From Albifimbria verrucaria (lineage: Eukaryota > Ascomycota > Sordariomycetes > Hypocreales > Stachybotryaceae), in assembly GCA_020081605.1 (NCBI GenBank), contig JAHREC010000030.1:558001-622000 (forward strand): a stretch of 64,000 bases of DNA, given 5' to 3'. The translations under genes and the position numbers were made by a program. Shown piece after piece: positions 1 through 13,130 of the stretch (position 1 is the first letter of the stretch; every line of letters begins with the position of its first letter). The notes below the pieces were generated by a model. That model was given only the letters and a program-made list of their open reading frames with translations, did no database searches and was not told the DNA's origin.

Positions 1-2587
1 TAGTGGCGAGGGCTGGCTCGCGTGCATCTGCCATGACAGCCGGAGTTTTTTTCCAAGTTTTTCTTCCTTTTTTCTGCGTGAGCGCAACATCGCGAATCTG
101 AGGAAATGCAGTGACGCCCGTTCTGCTATTTTTGCCCATCTGCAGCGCTGGTGGTGGTGGGCCCCCACTGTTGGCATCGCTGCTGGCTCACGACTTTATC
201 CGCTGTAGGTGTGCGCAGTGTCCAGCGTAGCATCTCACAACGCTGTATGTATGTCCTGCCTCTCTCTCTGTTTGTGCCTGACCTACGCAGCGAAAAAGGA
301 ACGCCTCGGTAACTCGCCATGCTACGTTGTCCTGCACGACTGCAGCACATCCACTAAGAAATAAAGAGACCCGCGCTTGCCAGTGACGCTGGGCCGATAA
401 CGAAATGCTTTTTGGGGCCAAACGCCCAGCTCGCCATTTGTTGACGCGGTGCAGGCACTGCCACCACCAAGTCTGAGTGAGGATGCTCTGTAAGAACCTG
501 ACCTGGCGGCGTCCTCCGTGCAACATCACGTCCTGTATCTGGCAAGAAGCCATCAGCGCACATGTGCCTGGGACCCTAATTCGGTCCTCGGAGTTCGGTA
601 GCCACCACACTTAGATGGCTCGCCGTCGACCACGTAGCTTGGATGCTCAGCTTCTTTGTTAATTTTAGAATTATGCAGATGGGATCTACTCATCTGCATA
701 AACCGGCTGGACAATGTTCGCCCCGATCAGGAACCGACATTTGCCTGAGGCGTATAGTTTATCCCATATTGGATATGAAGCTATTCGCAATACAGCTCGC
801 GCTCACCGCCGAAGAATCCTGTACTGGGTGACTTGACCAGGGATCCATTCCTACCCCTGCTTAGGGAAATGGAGACTGCAACAGGAACGAGGAAAAAAAT
901 TTAAAAAAAAATTTTAAAAAAAAAAAAAAAAAAAACACACACAGATAGGCAAGGTCAAATTGAAGCGAGATGAAACTGGAGAGTATTAACCTTTATCGGA
1001 CATGTTTTCATTTGTCTCTACACTACATTCTGTAAAATATAGCCCTCTTTCGTTGTGTACCTGCCAGATATCCACCACCAGGGTGTCCCCTGTCACAAAT
1101 CTCACACACGCAAGATCCCACCAAGCGCCCAAATCCATCCATCATCCCACGGGGACATGTTCAAACAAGGAAGAATGCACTGTTTCATTCAATCATAAAA
1201 AAACCCGGGGTATACTGTGTTGTTGAAGCTGCCATTCTGAGAAAAAAATCGATCCACCGCCTGTGATATGCCTGATAAAGGAAACGATAAAGACGTAAAG
1301 AAAAATAGTTGTCGTATGCGAAACAGCTCATAATAGGACCATCTCAGCCCGCTTCGGAGTGGGCGCCGACGTCAGCGGCTGCAGCGTCGGACGGGGAGAG
1401 TGACGCCAAGCGTCACAGAGCAGACGGCATTTGAGACTCCGCCAATTGGCCGAGGTTTTCGTATTGGTAGAGAGCGAGAGGACGTGAGCCTGTGTCCAAT
1501 ACCAAGCAGAGTAGGCTGCATTGGTGCGCTTTGGGCCCCATCGCCTTTACCCCAAAATAGCCCGCCATTTGCGACTGTTTCGTCGCCCAGGCCGCGGCAC
1601 GATGCTGCACAATGGGAATGTGCCTGCCAGGGTTTCCAATACGAACGTCATAGTGCGGATGCGAACGCACCATACCCTGACGTGACCCCGTCACCAGGGG
1701 AAAAAGGGTACCCGGCTCGCTGGTGTCAGAAAGGCAAATTGGTGGAGCGTTTTTCGAGATGAGTAAAAATGATATTTGACGGAAAAATCCAATGGTGTAC
1801 AATGAATGCGTGGCGGCGAGGTCCGAAATGTGCATAAGCTGCACAAAACCCCATCGTGAAGGTCCAGACCGCAGCCCCAGCATCCGAAAGACCCGAGGTG
1901 GTCTAGAACACCCACGCGGAACTGCCGAATGACCAGGCACAGGTGGACATTTGCATATCCAAATACGGTTCAAGAAAACCCGTACAAAGATGCGCAAGGC
2001 CGGAAGTGGTTGATTCGTAGTGTGCACACGCGTCGTGCCGGATGTCCCGAGCATAGAAACGTATGCTTCGGTGAGTAGATTTGGGGTGGGACCCCAAGAC
2101 ACAAACGCCGACCCAAGCATCGGCGAAGTTAACCTGAATGTCAGCAAAGAGGGTTTTCGGGAATAAACGTAATCCAAGTGCGTGAGATCTGATCCGTGGT
2201 TCGATGCAATCAGGCCAGTTGCTGGGTTGTGTGATCAACACTGATATTGAGCAAGTAGGGAAACATTGGCCTCTGCACGGTTGCAGTTGAGGAGGGCCCC
2301 TGAACGTTTTGCGTTATGGTTTTGCTGATCCCAGGAGCCGATGTGGTGGGCAGCTTGTGAGCTTATCAATAAGAGCTGCAGGTGTAGGCGCCATTGTGGC
2401 GTTTGTCTTGATCATCACCCATAGAACGACACGATGTTGTCGTTTCATCCAACCTGTCCCTGGAGGTCGTGATGGGACCATCAGGAGCGCATGACCGAAA
2501 ATGCTCCCAGGAAACCATTGTGTTGTGATAAGAAATAGGGCGTGCAATACTGTTCGTGTACTCATTCATGGACCACCGGCGGCGAAT
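1..2587. other. No supportable gene; A-rich tract
   Basis: I see no gene here that I can support. A long open frame lies on the minus strand at 1413-2177, but it has no ATG at its first codon and no recognisable domain. An A-rich low-complexity tract interrupted by short T runs and followed by CA repeats lies at about 894-946. Confidence 0.5.
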
Positions 2588-2854
2588 TTATTTGTAGCCA
2601 ACCATGGTGGCACAGCGTTGGCAGTAGTAAAGGTTGTGGGCAATGCGGACCATGCCCATGGAGGTGATGTCGTCGGTGGACGTCGCCTCGACGGAGCGAG
2701 CGCAGCGCATGCAGCGCAGCACCGAGACGGAGACGACGGGTCGGTGAGAGGAATCCATGCTGTGTCGGTAGCCAGCGACAGATGAGGATGATGAGGAAGA
2801 CAGGTCGGAGTCTGATGAGGAGGATGAGGTTGAGCCGTAGCGTGACGAAGGCAT
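2588..2854 (-). CDS. Small Ser-rich CxxC zinc-ribbon-like protein (88 aa)
   Basis: The protein has a polyserine N-terminal third (about residues 7-25), then two CxxC pairs, CMRC at about residue 48 and CQRC at about residue 77, ending in CATMVGYK. Two spaced CxxC pairs suggest a small zinc-binding fold. I recognise the layout as that of a short, widespread fungal hypothetical protein ending in a YYCxRCAxMVGYK-type tail, but its function is not known to me. It is intact, intronless and isolated, with over 2.5 kb of apparently gene-free DNA on the left and over 7 kb on the right. A TATA-like element lies about 24 bases before the ATG. Confidence 0.7.
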   Translation of the reverse strand: MPSSRYGSTSSSSSDSDLSSSSSSSVAGYRHSMDSSHRPVVSVSVLRCMRCARSVEATSTDDITSMGMVRIAHNLYYCQRCATMVGYK

Positions 2855-5800
2855 AATCGTGGATACGGTAGTGGTGGTATATATAAGGACGAGCTGTAGC
2901 TGCGGGACGCAGGTGATGGAGCTGTTCTGGCGAGGGCCAGTGTTTCAGAATGAGAAAGCACAAGCTTGAGTCGAAAATGCGAAGTTGAAGTGTGGATTGT
3001 GTCCAAGGTAAATAAGTTGTTCGAGTCAAGAGTCAGGAGCTGAGCCAAGAGGTTCTGGACAGTGATATAGAAGACCAGGGGCCCCAGGCATTTAATAGAG
3101 TGAGGAAGGGGAGGGGCTCTGGCTAGCAGGCGAGATGAAAAAGACTGAAGCAAACGTTGAACAAAGAATGGGCAATACCATCCTAGCGCTTTGCCTGGGC
3201 TCGGCGCAGGGATCCACTGGAACCAGGGTGGATCGACGATGACAGTCAGGCAGGCTCAGGAGGGGGCCGCGTCTTCCAGGCTGATGCACAGCGGACGGGG
3301 TGTTGCGTCTAAAGAGGTGTGTGGAGCGGAGACAGAAGACAGACACAACAGGAGAGGGGGCGTGTGTGCGTCTTATGCACAGCCCGCTTGTTGAATGAGT
3401 AGGGGCGTGTGCAAGTTGTCTGGCCATGGATGATGGATGGATCTGGTGCCATCTAGTCACAGTCGCAGGCCAAACCTTACTGACTGGGAGGAAAAACGGA
3501 GAGCCCAGCATGGGATGGCGTGCGCACCGTTTATTCAATCATGCAGTTCCGTTATCCGTGTTGCCGGTGGTCACCCCCTCCGTTTAGCCGCTACGAGCTT
3601 GTTGCTGTCGAGCATGCACAAGGCAGGTCTGCCGTGACTGCAACGTCACAACCCTGAGTGCAGCAGCGAAGGATGACGGTGACGATGTTTGAAAAAAGAA
3701 GAAGAAAAAGAAAGAAAATCAAAGTCATGATCTAACTACGCTTCGACACTGCCAAGACGATTAAGTGAGGTCGAGATGCGCTGCAAAGACATGGCGTGCA
3801 AACTCTCTTGTCCTGGTTCCCTTTCCAACACCCGCTGACCCTTTCCCTCCCCCAATGGACACGCCTGGACGTGTTTCCTAGTTTGCTTTCGATAAGGAGG
3901 GTGGACTTGGCTCCGACACGCCTGGTTTATAGGGCACAACTCGTAAGTGCGCGCCCTATCCCCGGCCCGTTTCGGGGTGGTCCTGGCCCTGGCCCTGCCC
4001 GGCATAATAAACGGTTTTTCCCCTACAGGGAGGGCATTCGCTCAACCTGATGCGTTGTCACCGTGGAGTTTGTGCAGAGTTTTTTCCTCTTCATTTCTTC
4101 ATGGGCAAAGGGTCCTCCGTTCTGTGGGTTCCGCTTTACGTGGCTTCGGTGACTGTTCTTCATGTGCACCCTTGCTCGGTGCGTTGTTGTCCGCCTGGCG
4201 TTTCACGAAGTCTCTAGAAGTCGCCAAACAGCGAAGCTGACCACCGGGTTGTGGAGATGGAGAAAAAAATAGAAGCTTCCCGCATGCTGCACGCGCGGGT
4301 TGCTGGGGAGGGGCAGAAGCAGCAGCAGCAACATAGCCACATGCTCAAGCATCGTGCACACCACCATCGGGAAAGCAATTCTAATGTGGTACGCGAAGCC
4401 GCTAGCAACGCCCTTTTTCTGTTCCTCCAAGCGCGAGCGAAAGCCAAGTTCGGCGAGTGCCTGGGAAATCGAGTCCCGTGTAAGTCGTAGCTTGCGCTTG
4501 GCTGCGACCTACTTGCTTGGTTCGCCCAACGGAGGTTCGGAGTGCGGAAATGCCCCGACGCAACGTTTAGCTCTTAACTTGGGAACTTTTTTTGGCTTTA
4601 GGCTTGGTGCGTAAGTTGTGAACAGGCTGGCTTGGCCATCAGCCTTAACGGCATGAAGCTCAAGTGTAAACATGTGGCTTCCGGCGTCCACGTCCGCCCA
4701 CGGAAATCGTTTCAGAGTTATCGAGGTTGGTTACGGACGCTGTCCTTGTCTGCATTATGCTCAGACCCACGTCCGTTCCGTGGGTGCATCAACCGTGGGC
4801 ATTGGGCACTCCGTAAAAAACCAAAACCGGACGCCCACCACCCATTCCATGGCCGTCCCTCCCCTTGCACGTCCGTGCAGTAACCGAGGCATTACTGTAC
4901 TATGTACGGTTATCAAGCCTGTTTTCAAGACGGGCATCGAATTTCAGGATTCGGAGGCCTTTTGGGAGCTTGGCGTTTACAGTTCCGTAGCATCAACCGC
5001 TACTGCTCGGGTCGTGCCCTAGCCGTGAGGTGCGGTCGATTAACCTAAGAGCTCTGATGCCCCTAGAGCCTAGCTGCCTTTCCCTCCCAAGGCACGATGA
5101 GCAAGCCATGGTCGATCCGGGTGCCCTATCTCACCGTGATCACCAGGACGGTTTCTCTTGGTGCTCTCTTGGAAAAGAAAGCCTGGTCATCTGCTGCCCG
5201 ACGCCTGTGGTGTGGGCGTATGCCGCGGGTTGCAACCGTTTGATTGCTGACGGAGCGCCCTCTCCTTTCCACGCCCCGATAGCTGCATACACCATCACGA
5301 TCCTGGTCTCTGTCAACCCGCCACATCGGGACCGTATCCGTTTTCCTGCAAGCCAAGTCCGAACGGAATGCCCGATCGAGTTTGACCTCGTGGATCTGCG
5401 CTGATGACTCTGCAAATCTGCGATCCAAACGCCCTGGGCTCTCGCGTGGCCATCCTTTCATTTTGCCTACGATCGAGACCGGTCTCTTTATGCTACCCTC
5501 TAACGGAGCCATCGGTTTACGTTATGTCCATCACACGCAACCCTTGCTTGGCTTGCAAAACATCATTTGAGCGCCCTTATGAGCTCACCCAATGATCTGC
5601 CCAGAGTAGTGAAACGGATGCGTATCCGATCTTTTTTACGGCGATGACGGAGTTGAATTGATCAAAGCTACAGTACATGGTTTGTCTGCATCGAGAGTAT
5701 GCCCGTTGCGGGACGGTCGCGTCGTCTGCTCAGTTACGAGCTTCCCCAACTCCACCCACATCCTCTCATCCATCGTATGATAGCGAAGCGTGCGAGTCCT

Positions 5801-8800
5801 TTGCTCCCGATGATGCAATCCCCGTCGCAACTACCGTACACCTGAGGGAGGCATATGAGTTTGATGAGGCCTTGACAATCAAACCTGATCGGCGTCCATC
5901 CCAACTCTGTGTTCGGTTCTCTATGGACGTCGATGCTGACCCCTCCTCTCAGCCAGGAGGCGGCCGCTGTGACGCCTTCAGGGATCGACACTGTCGGTCG
6001 CTGTTGCTTTTGCTCAGCTAAAGGCTCGTTCCGAGCCCCCGCAATGATCGTCCAAAAGGGTCTCCTGCCCGGCAGGGCTCCCGGTGGGTTTTCAGTGAAT
6101 CGCTGGCCAAACGTCGGGCCTGATGCTGGTTTAGTTGTGTGCGATGCGTTAGAGTCGTTATTCTGAAACAAACTATGCCGTCTGAACACGCAAGACTCCC
6201 CAGTGCCAATCACGACGCATCTCTTGCTTTATTTTATCCTTTCTGAACGCAACGTTGAATTGAGGCAGAAACTAGGTAACATTCTGCAAATCATCCGAGA
6301 TGAACATTTAACTCCCACCGTCCGCTGTAGTTTGGAAACGGTTGTGGCCCGCTCCGTTTATCGTCAGCCGCTTGCCTCAGAGTTGGTTGTCTATGGCTCA
6401 TGCACTTCTGCCGACCATCTAAGATGTCATGGAGGCTAGCTACAGGGCTATACTGCATTTCTACACATTTCCAATCATTGAATCTTCGATTTCCCACGAT
6501 GCAGGGTTCTCCTCTTTTTCCCCTTCCTACAATGATATGTTCCCGCTGTTTCTTTTGCTGGTTGATTCAGGAAAACCGGGGTCCACATCGAGATTGCCAC
6601 AAAGAAAAGATGCCCTGCCGTATTCTCGATGGACAATTCCCATCCCACAGAAACCCATGCCAATCAACACCCTACTCCATTGCTCTCATGGCTGCTATTT
6701 CCTGTGGCCCAGGAACCCTTTCTTGGCGCCCCTCGAGGGGTGGCCAATTATCGGGCGCATCGTTGCGATTTATTCTCTAATCCGGGGTTTAGGTGCTGCT
6801 CTTTGATGCTTAATGTCTGAGAGCCCATGTCTTACAGTTCTTCATGCAGGCCATCGAGGGTCGATCTATCAAAAGGGTTGAGCAAAAGAAATCAGAAAAG
6901 CCTTAACTGTGGAACATACAGCGGCCACACGTTAAAGTGTCAAAGTGCCTCAATGCCCGCGGCGGCCGATGGAGGTAGCCAGCAAGGAGTAAAAGCCGTG
7001 GGTTTGCTTACGAAACGGACCAGAGCATCCGGCTCTTTGTCTGCCCAACGAAGCCGACCTGTCCCTAGAGGTCTAGACTATCAACACCTTCGCCCCTTAC
7101 CGTCACGGGTCGCACGCTTTGCCCATGCAAACCTAGAGCTTGTTCCAGCGTCTCCCACAGAGCCAAGGGGTGGCGCACCCTCTGCCGGCTTGTGCGGGTC
7201 GGCTCAATCACGGTGATTGTGTCTCGGCCGCATCTGTTTCGTTCTCGCTGCAATGTTACCTGAGCCACAAGAAACAAAGATTTCGGGTCCCCTCTCGTGA
7301 CGCGCGTGCCTGCGCTGCAAGTTACGCCCCATCCGTCCCTCCGTCTCATCCTAATCCGCTGTAAACTCCGGGCGCTGCCCTGCCAGGTCAATATGTTCAA
7401 AACGGTGGCAGAGAAGCTCATAAACCCCGCGCGTGTATTATATGGAACCTGCCCGGCATGGCGCGGAAGTACGCCGGAGGCAGACAAATGAAACGACCGG
7501 TTCAATGTCAAGGGAAAGGCTAATCAATCCTCTGCCTCTCAAAACCGCCCCGTCTAATCTGACTGCGCTGAAGCCCCAGCTCTGTGGCCTGACCAGGCCA
7601 GCCACTAAGCCTGACGAGTAATGGGACGACGCCGATCACCACGTTGGCTGCTGCCCTTGGTTGAAGCTTGGGGCAAGCACCCCACGGCCTAGATTGTGGA
7701 AAACAGACACTTTCGAGAGCGATCCCTTGGGAACCGAGGCTGGCATTGGCTTCCGCGCAATTGCCTGTGGATGTGGATCAGCTGCGTGGTCCTTAATGCC
7801 GTCCTGTACCCGCCAGGCACCAAGTATGACTCGATAATAGGGTCGCACCTAGATTTGATCGCGGCCCTGTCATGGGAAACGAGTACAAGATGGCTTTTCG
7901 GTCGTAATCGGTGTCCCTTTCGAGCAGCACAAGTGCTGCCGAGTCTCCGAAGTCCTCCGGTTCCACCGAATTATGCTTCAAAGTTACGCGTCGCTGATCT
8001 TACGACGACCGGCTCCATGCATATCCTGCAGGGTCTATGGCAGTAAGGGAGCCTAGTGCTCTCCGACGGCCTCGACCACCGGTAGTGGCGGGAGGGCTCA
8101 TGCCGAGACGCCGAGACTTCTGCTGTAAGCCCACGGGGTCGGCTCAAATGGAAGTTCCTCTTGACAACAAAGCTGGCCCGTTTTCATGCTTCCACGCATG
8201 GATGAATGACTAAAACGGTCCCAATGGTGCGTTGGACCCTGAATCTGTGCTTCCAAGAGGTCCTAAACGTTCCAGGTCCGCTGCCCCATATGGCCTGGGC
8301 TTGATTATCGTACCCGCCCGACCCTGAATGCTTGGCAGCGTGGGACAGCCAGCCTCATTCGCCAGTTTCATGACTTATGCACTCCAGCAGGCTCCACAAA
8401 GCGCTGTTTTCGTGGGTTTCTAGATGCGCGTATTGATTCTAGCACAGTGTATTGACAACGTATTGACCTTCTGGAACAAACATTGGCCTTTTCTTCGAGG
8501 GACACCCTGGTAGTAAACAGTATCCCATCCGGTTACGCGGTTGCTATTCTCGATTGATCAGGCCTCCCACATTCCTGCCCTTCCGGCCCAGGTGAATGCA
8601 GGGTCTGGCAATCTCACAGGGTCCTTCCCGAAGCGTTGGGCTCCATCGTGAGGTGCGGGTGCGGACACCCGTAAATCCGTAAATCCCCGTGTCAGGTCCG
8701 CACGCGACACGAATGTAATAACACTCAAGGTTTCTTTGTTGCTGGTGCAGCAAACTGTCTGCAACTGATCCCGTAAGGTCCCGGTCTAGACCCTGGTGAC

Positions 8801-10433
8801 AACACTCCCGCCTGTGCTTTGTGTATTTGTTTCCACAACCTCCCGTTTCAGGGATATTCACCGAGTTTAGAAAGGGGTATGCTCTGTTATTCATTGAACA
8901 GTGACAAGGGGTTGTTTTAACGCTTATTATCTGCAGCTAATGCTATGTGCAGTATTCTCACATAAGAGAAGTTGTCTATTTGAAATGGGCACGTTACACA
9001 CACACCAGCGCCGTTGTGCACTCTTGCACAATGCCATGGCCTCCGCTACCGTCAAGGCCTCGCCACAGGACCGTTTGGATAGTGTTCAGTCCATAATATT
9101 TGCCGTGAATCAGTGCTGACCACTAACTCCAGCCTACAAGCACGTTCTAGAGCATCTTAGTGATCGTTTTCGTTGAGCACGGGGCTTCTCATTTGGTGGC
9201 TTGGCTGAAGGAGTCAATGTTTGCACGATTGGGCTGCACGGCTTCTTGCCAAGAGCATTGTCAAACTTGGGGGTTGGGTCAAGGAGGCTTTCACTCATGG
9301 AAGCTGCTCGAAACGTTGCAGTATCATCACGCTCGAGCCCCCAACCGTTTTCAGGAGCGCCCCGTGTTCAGCACCAAGCTGATATCTCCGAACCTCGGTG
9401 AAGAATTCGCGGCCAGTATTGTCTTGGCATGGTTAATCCGACAGTCAGCTTAGATCTCTTTGATTTGCTACAATTGCGAGTGATTTATAGCTATTAGGCC
9501 AACACGTCAGAGCCATTCCTGCGCAAGTGCTCAGCCTTCACGCTCGAAACGGAAACAACTAGGTATCTGTAATGTGGCTTTGCCACACAGGCCAGGGCTC
9601 ATTATAGATTGGAATCAGCGCGCCTATTCTGACCAAAAGGACCCGGTGCAATCGATTTCGGCGCTCCCTCATAAAGTCCATCTCACTCATCGCTGGGTTC
9701 ACCGATGGCAAACGGACTTTTACCTAAAAAGGAAGACAAATACGCTGTTGCAACCAATTCACTGGTGACAGTTAGTCTAAAAATGTTTTGGTACATTCGT
9801 GTAATGAGTTGTTCACCGAAGGTTGCGCCTTGATCTCGCTAGAACCGATTCTCTCATAGACGAAGAGACCATTGTCTCCAGCTGAAGGGCCCAATAACAA
9901 GCCACAGCACAAACAATTGCAAGCTTGAAAGGCGATGTTTGCCCTAGGAAAAAATTCTGCATCGCTGTAGACATTTCCGAGGCTTGCTAGCTTTAATTTC
10001 GGCATGCGCGCTCAATTAAACCATGAGTAACAAAAAGGATGGAGGATGCGTGGAAAGAGGCTGGGACTGATGGTCTCGTCGCCCGATCCGAGACGGCCTT
10101 CTGTGACATGTTGGTCAAAGACTCACCATCTGACTTTTCCTGGGCACGGTGTCTTAGCCTTGACTCAAGATCATTTCCAAAACACCTAATTGATACCTGA
10201 TCACTTCTCTAATGCTTTGCCAAACCGGATTGTCACCTGCGCCACGCCAACGGATGTGTTTGACAATCGTACTGATGCATTAGAGCTATGACTCTCCCTA
10301 CAGCCACTTCTAATATTCTCTAACTTCAACCTATTCTCTCATTAAGAGACTGTGCTACAGCTCACATTGAATTCCAATCGATCTCCTCCGTCGTCCTAAT
10401 CACACGCCAGTCGCTATCACATCCAGGCCAACA
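2855..10433. other. 7.6 kb gene-poor stretch
   Basis: I found no open frame with recognisable protein content on either strand. Base composition is mixed rather than strongly AT-rich, so this is not an obvious RIP-mutated repeat. There are a few short triplet or purine tracts, for example AGC repeats near 4318-4330. I could not recognise terminal repeats, transposase motifs or an RNA gene. Confidence 0.45.
2878..2886 (-). promoter_or_regulatory. TATA-like element upstream of the CxxC gene
   Basis: On the minus strand the site reads CTTATATATA. It sits about 24 bases before the start codon at 2854, close for a fungal TATA box, so the leader would be very short or the element may be fortuitous. 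Confidence 0.3.
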
Positions 10434-10766
10434 ATGGAGCAGAAGTATGCACTTATCAGGCATCGTCATATCTTGCAATAGCGCCCATGCTAATACCATC
10501 TAGAGAGTTTTATTCTGGGCTCGCAATGCAAAAGAGTCCTATCCAGGTCCTTCCTGGCAAAAGCGTGGATCCTCAGAAGTTATTCGACCAGCTCAAGCAG
10601 AAGTTCGGCAAGGGAACCTGGGCAGCGGAGGTGGGTTTACGCGGGCCACAACAACGGCCCTGCCATTCAGGGCCTAATACTAACACATCCTGGATGGAAA
10701 CAACAGATGCGGCATAATCAGTATATAATATATGCGCGAGAGCCGCTCTCTGCTGTAAGATCTTAA
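10434..10766 (+). CDS. Tiny spliced protein, DPxKL/KFG family, copy A
   Basis: Proposed exons are 10434-10444, 10504-10630 and 10707-10766. The introns have GT/AG ends and strong branch points (GCTAATAC in the first; CTAATACTAAC in the second). The joined protein is about 65 residues: a short N-terminus, a core VDPQKLFDQLKQKFGKG, the first exon-junction residue E, then MRHNQYIIYAREPLSA. The core and last exon match copy B at 24719, including the intron inserted after the same Glu codon. No signal peptide or membrane segment is visible. The C-terminus is uncertain because a further GT site directly follows the LSA codons. I do not know a function. Confidence 0.5.
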
Positions 10767-13130
10767 CAGGGTGTTTGCCAGGACATACGTTGACCGTGTA
10801 CTACAGAGAGAAGTGCAGCTTTGCTATTACGATCGATACGACAGCTTCTAGGGGTCCTACTGTATATAGGGCAGAGACACTCAACTTCAGCGAAAGTCAT
10901 ACAACACAGACAAAAGAAGCCATGTCTTCATTTTTAGTTCTCCATTCGTCGTGAATACAAGCGTTGCGGTGTCTCTTCGGACAGAAAGACGGCATGTTTC
11001 ACACACTACTTCACACCGAGGTGGAGTGGTTTGTTTCTCCTTGCACGATCAGTTCTGAGTCATTACTGCAAGTGGCTTGCATATCCCTGGAAGCGCATTA
11101 AGAAAAACATGGAGTAAATGTTTCCAAGTGTCGGGCCGTGGCATGAGGCATGAATAGATCAGGCTGTTAGACTGTGGGGATCCATTTGGGGACTGCTGGG
11201 GTGAGCACTTGTGTTGATAGTGGAGCCACAAATGGGTAGTACAACAAGGCAATTTGGGCCTCAATTGAATCTTGAGAAAGACTTGGTGAATAAGGCAAGC
11301 TTGGGTCAAACAATCGCTCAGCCCTATGCAAACATATGATTGAGGAATGAACAGGTATGCAGGGGATTCCATGATCAGCTTTGCAGAACATGCGTTGTGC
11401 CAGTCAATTCCATGCAGGAATGAATTGTCAACTCTATCTGCCAATGAGAGCAGCGACAGTTCCGGGTACATCTTAAAACCCAATAGATGAGTCACTCGTC
11501 TATACTGTAAAGAGTTGAGCTGAAGATGATATTGCCGTCGACCTTGCCGAATGCGTTTGTTGCGAGCCTAATGGGCAACATTTGGCATCCCTTGTGGTCG
11601 GGCTAAAACAGCCAAGTGCAATTGCCCAGCTTTACAAGGCATTGAACACAAGACTAACCAATTCGCTCTGGGCTAGAACACTTACGTCAATCGTGAGATT
11701 CCTACATAGTTGATTCAATGGTCTTGATATTAATCAGGTCTTGATTGATCTAATCAGGCGTTCATGCATTAGTTCCAGGGTGGAACAAAAGCCTAATGGT
11801 AATTGACGTACAGAGATGGCGGTCACCCGACGGAAATGGTAGGACCACTATAGATTCCAACCAATGTCGCTCAGAACAATATTCAGTCTACCAATTCTCA
11901 GAATTTGTGGCAGCAAAACGATCAGCCAAGAGTCCAGAGGCTCCGTATGCAAGTCACACCTCAGTTCTCGAAGATGCGGTTCTATTAAGCAGCCGTCCAC
12001 ATTATATGCTTTCTCGTCTTTATGTATTTGAGTCAATTTCTGCGTGCAATTATAAACAGCATAAGAAGGTGAAATGAATACCAGGGTTGAAGCAGTTGTG
12101 TTGATAAAAATTCTTTCATGTTGGGGTGAAATGTCCTGTAGACACAGGTGTGACACCATGAGTGACCACAATTGAGCATTTCTATAAGGGTATTGCTTCT
12201 TTGCACCACCATTGTTAACCACTATAGAGCCCTCTTGGGAGCAGTATCTCTTCAAGCACTGCACCCTTGCGTCAAAAGGTAGGTTTAATTGAATTGTCAC
12301 GATAGTGCTTCGCCATGTTGTAGGGTTTACCGCGTGGCGTTTGAACAGTTCTCGATCTACAAAGCGCACGTCACCGATAGGCCCAGTAGTCAGGACTAAA
12401 CTATTAGTATTCAATCTGGTATCTTTTCCCAAGTAAGGTCTCCAGCTAGAGCTAGACGCTGATTGTTTTAACGAGTCGCAATGTCAATTCATGGGGAAGC
12501 CCGAGCTTCAGGTTCGAACACTTTCCACTTCTCCAAGTTTCACCAGCAATCGAGTGGATCTCCAAAACTATGAAAAGATATGTTTGAATATCGTCAAGGA
12601 TATTTATTTTTAATTACTTGACTTCACTGAATATGGAAAATCTGATTGTGGGTCTGATCGTGTCATGTCGTAGATAGGATCTTGATCTTGAACAAAATGC
12701 TACCTTGCCTTAATACTTCCATGAATTCGACATTGTTTTTGGACAAACGACATGGTTGTTTTCCACTTTAAGTTTTCAGCACTGCCGTAAAAAGATGTAC
12801 TGAGTGGGTTGAAACGAAGCTTGTTGGCTGTGCCACAAATACATCCTGGTCTTGGCCCCAAGAGCTGGCTGTGTTCGTCAGGATCATTCCATCCGATAAC
12901 GATAATAGGCTATTGTGAACTCCCAAACCATCACATGGGACATATATTCACTATATCGTATTGTTTAATATGTATTCAAGTTCACACGCCACTTGCCACT
13001 GCCGTCACAGTTCGCCCGGCGTTGAAGACCTTGGGATCACAAATATTAGAACCATTTTATTGCAGGTTATTGTGACCAACTCTATTGTGCCAGTTATTAG
13101 GATCTGAAAATTAGTTCTCATCGCACTAAA
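10767..13130. other. Intergenic; one unassigned open frame
   Basis: There is no recognised gene. A 194-codon open frame on the minus strand at 11848-12432 has an ATG and no stops, but no domain, signal peptide or repeat that I can identify. It may be a hypothetical gene or chance. The rest is AT-rich. Confidence 0.4.

Noticed and set aside
1413..2177. 254-codon open frame on the minus strand
   Set aside because: It starts without ATG and has no domain, signal peptide or homology that I recognise. Overlapping open frames on the other strand suggest chance.
11848..12432. 194-codon minus-strand open frame with ATG
   Set aside because: No recognisable motif, intron or neighbour context; kept only as a note in the intergenic entry.
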